DNA of 64,000 nt from Aphrocallistes beatrix (lineage: Eukaryota > Porifera > Hexactinellida > Sceptrulophora > Aphrocallistidae). The translations under genes and the position numbers were made by a program. Each line of letters begins with the position of its first letter. The stretch's first letter is position 1. The notes under the pieces were generated by a model, which saw only the letters and a program-made list of their open reading frames with translations, was not told the DNA's origin and did not search any database. Of the stretch, positions 63,220 through 64,000 are shown one piece after another. The DNA lies in assembly GCA_963281255.1 (NCBI GenBank), contig OY725496.1:3759723-3823722 (forward strand). Reading direction: 5' to 3'.

Positions 63220-64000
63220 GTGAGTTTGCTATGTGATGTGTATAAAAAAACATGACAGTTCTGTTTTCACCGATTGATCTAAGCATCTTAGTTCTGGTTA
63301 TGGTCTGGGAAATGATGGCTACTGACGATATGAAATCCAAATACGACTAACCTATAAATAGAAAACTTTTATATTTAGAAAATGACGGCAACTATGTCAT
63401 TAATGTGTTTTAATCGTAATCAATTACAGCTGAAAATATAGTCAAAAGTGTGAGCATTATTTAGACATTCCAAATCAAATCGTTTTAATAAAAGTGTATA
63501 AATTTCATGAATATTCACGTTTTATGAATTCGATATTCTTAAATAATGAATCTTGCTTTTTATTTAAATATCTTCCTATCAAACTGCACGTTAACGGAAT
63601 CTATTAGTTATGTGCTGATGGTTTATCAACGAGTGAAATTCCATTTAGGACTTATATAAATAGTGCATTATTATACTTTATATTGACTCATTGATTTTCA
63701 TTCTTGTCTTAACTATTTGAAGAACGGGCAAGCGAAAATGCCATGTAGGTACAAAATGGTGACTGTATGAACTTTTTCGAAAATCTAAGCCAAATTTCAT
63801 CTCTACCTGACAAAAAACACAATTTTTTACAGCTTTTCAATGCATTATATTTTAATTTTCAGATTTCGAATACCATATTTTCAAAGTTCTATGGCAAATA
63901 ATTTGTTGTTGTTTCTCAATATGTCTATAAATTTAAAAAATTCTAAATTGTAAAATATAGTAGACTTAGTCGGACACAAAAGCGAACTTGCTTGTACTAC
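63220..64000 (+). other. HECTD1 intron 46 (incomplete)
   Basis: No exon encoding the conserved C-lobe (TGCSTLPPGG-like region) is found before the window ends, so at least one more exon lies to the right. AT-rich, with no recognised repeat. Confidence 0.6.

Overview
This window looks like nuclear DNA of an invertebrate animal. The genes are recognisable animal orthologues (KLHL20, PRODH, RAB7, NDUFA6, NADSYN1, RNF113A, LSM14, KMT5A, TPP1-like, GCNA, HECTD1, SHOC1, SNX24). Introns are GT-AG, and intergenic DNA is AT-rich with many short non-autonomous DNA transposons. Three traits stand out. Many conserved genes have no intron, next to very intron-rich ones. Several open frames begin just after a pyrimidine-rich AG acceptor. 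Whole genes sit inside introns of another gene. Nested genes and spliced-leader trans-splicing are both reported for pleurobrachiid ctenophores, so a ctenophore is my best guess, but this is inference and not proof.

Layout, 1-33 kb: KLHL20 3' end (+); a 440-bp foldback element; an XPR1-like phosphate exporter (+); PRODH (-); an unrecognised 196-aa gene (+); a lone 109-codon frame resembling a carboxypeptidase propeptide; RAB7 (+); NDUFA6 (+); NADSYN1 (+, two exons); a repeat block with an 11-bp AT satellite; RNF113A (+); two abutting MITEs; LSM14 (+); a 12-bp palindromic satellite; a decayed Tc1/mariner copy; KMT5A (+); nested pogo/Tigger-like MITEs; an unrecognised membrane protein (+); an NHL protein (+); a TPP1-like sedolisin with eight exons (+); GCNA (+); and a coiled-coil/NHL gene (-) split into two overlapping frames at a perfect -1 slippery heptamer.

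Layout, 33-64 kb: one HECTD1 orthologue (+) fills this half. I could trace 46 exons, and every junction keeps the frame, giving 2018 codons in the window. The final part of the HECT domain with the catalytic cysteine lies beyond the right edge. Three complete intronless genes lie in its introns: SHOC1 (-, intron 9), an mTERF-like mitochondrial protein (-, intron 19) and SNX24 (+, intron 32).

The genes do not form one pathway. They are a mix of housekeeping functions (mitochondrial metabolism, NAD synthesis, splicing, membrane traffic, chromatin, ubiquitin) plus two genes whose relatives act in germ cells or meiosis (GCNA, SHOC1). The most interesting points are the possible programmed -1 frameshift in the coiled-coil/NHL gene, the repeated AG-acceptor-before-ATG pattern, the nesting inside HECTD1, a sedolisin that has lost its catalytic glutamate, and a dispersed GC-rich hairpin repeat with a compensatory base-pair change.
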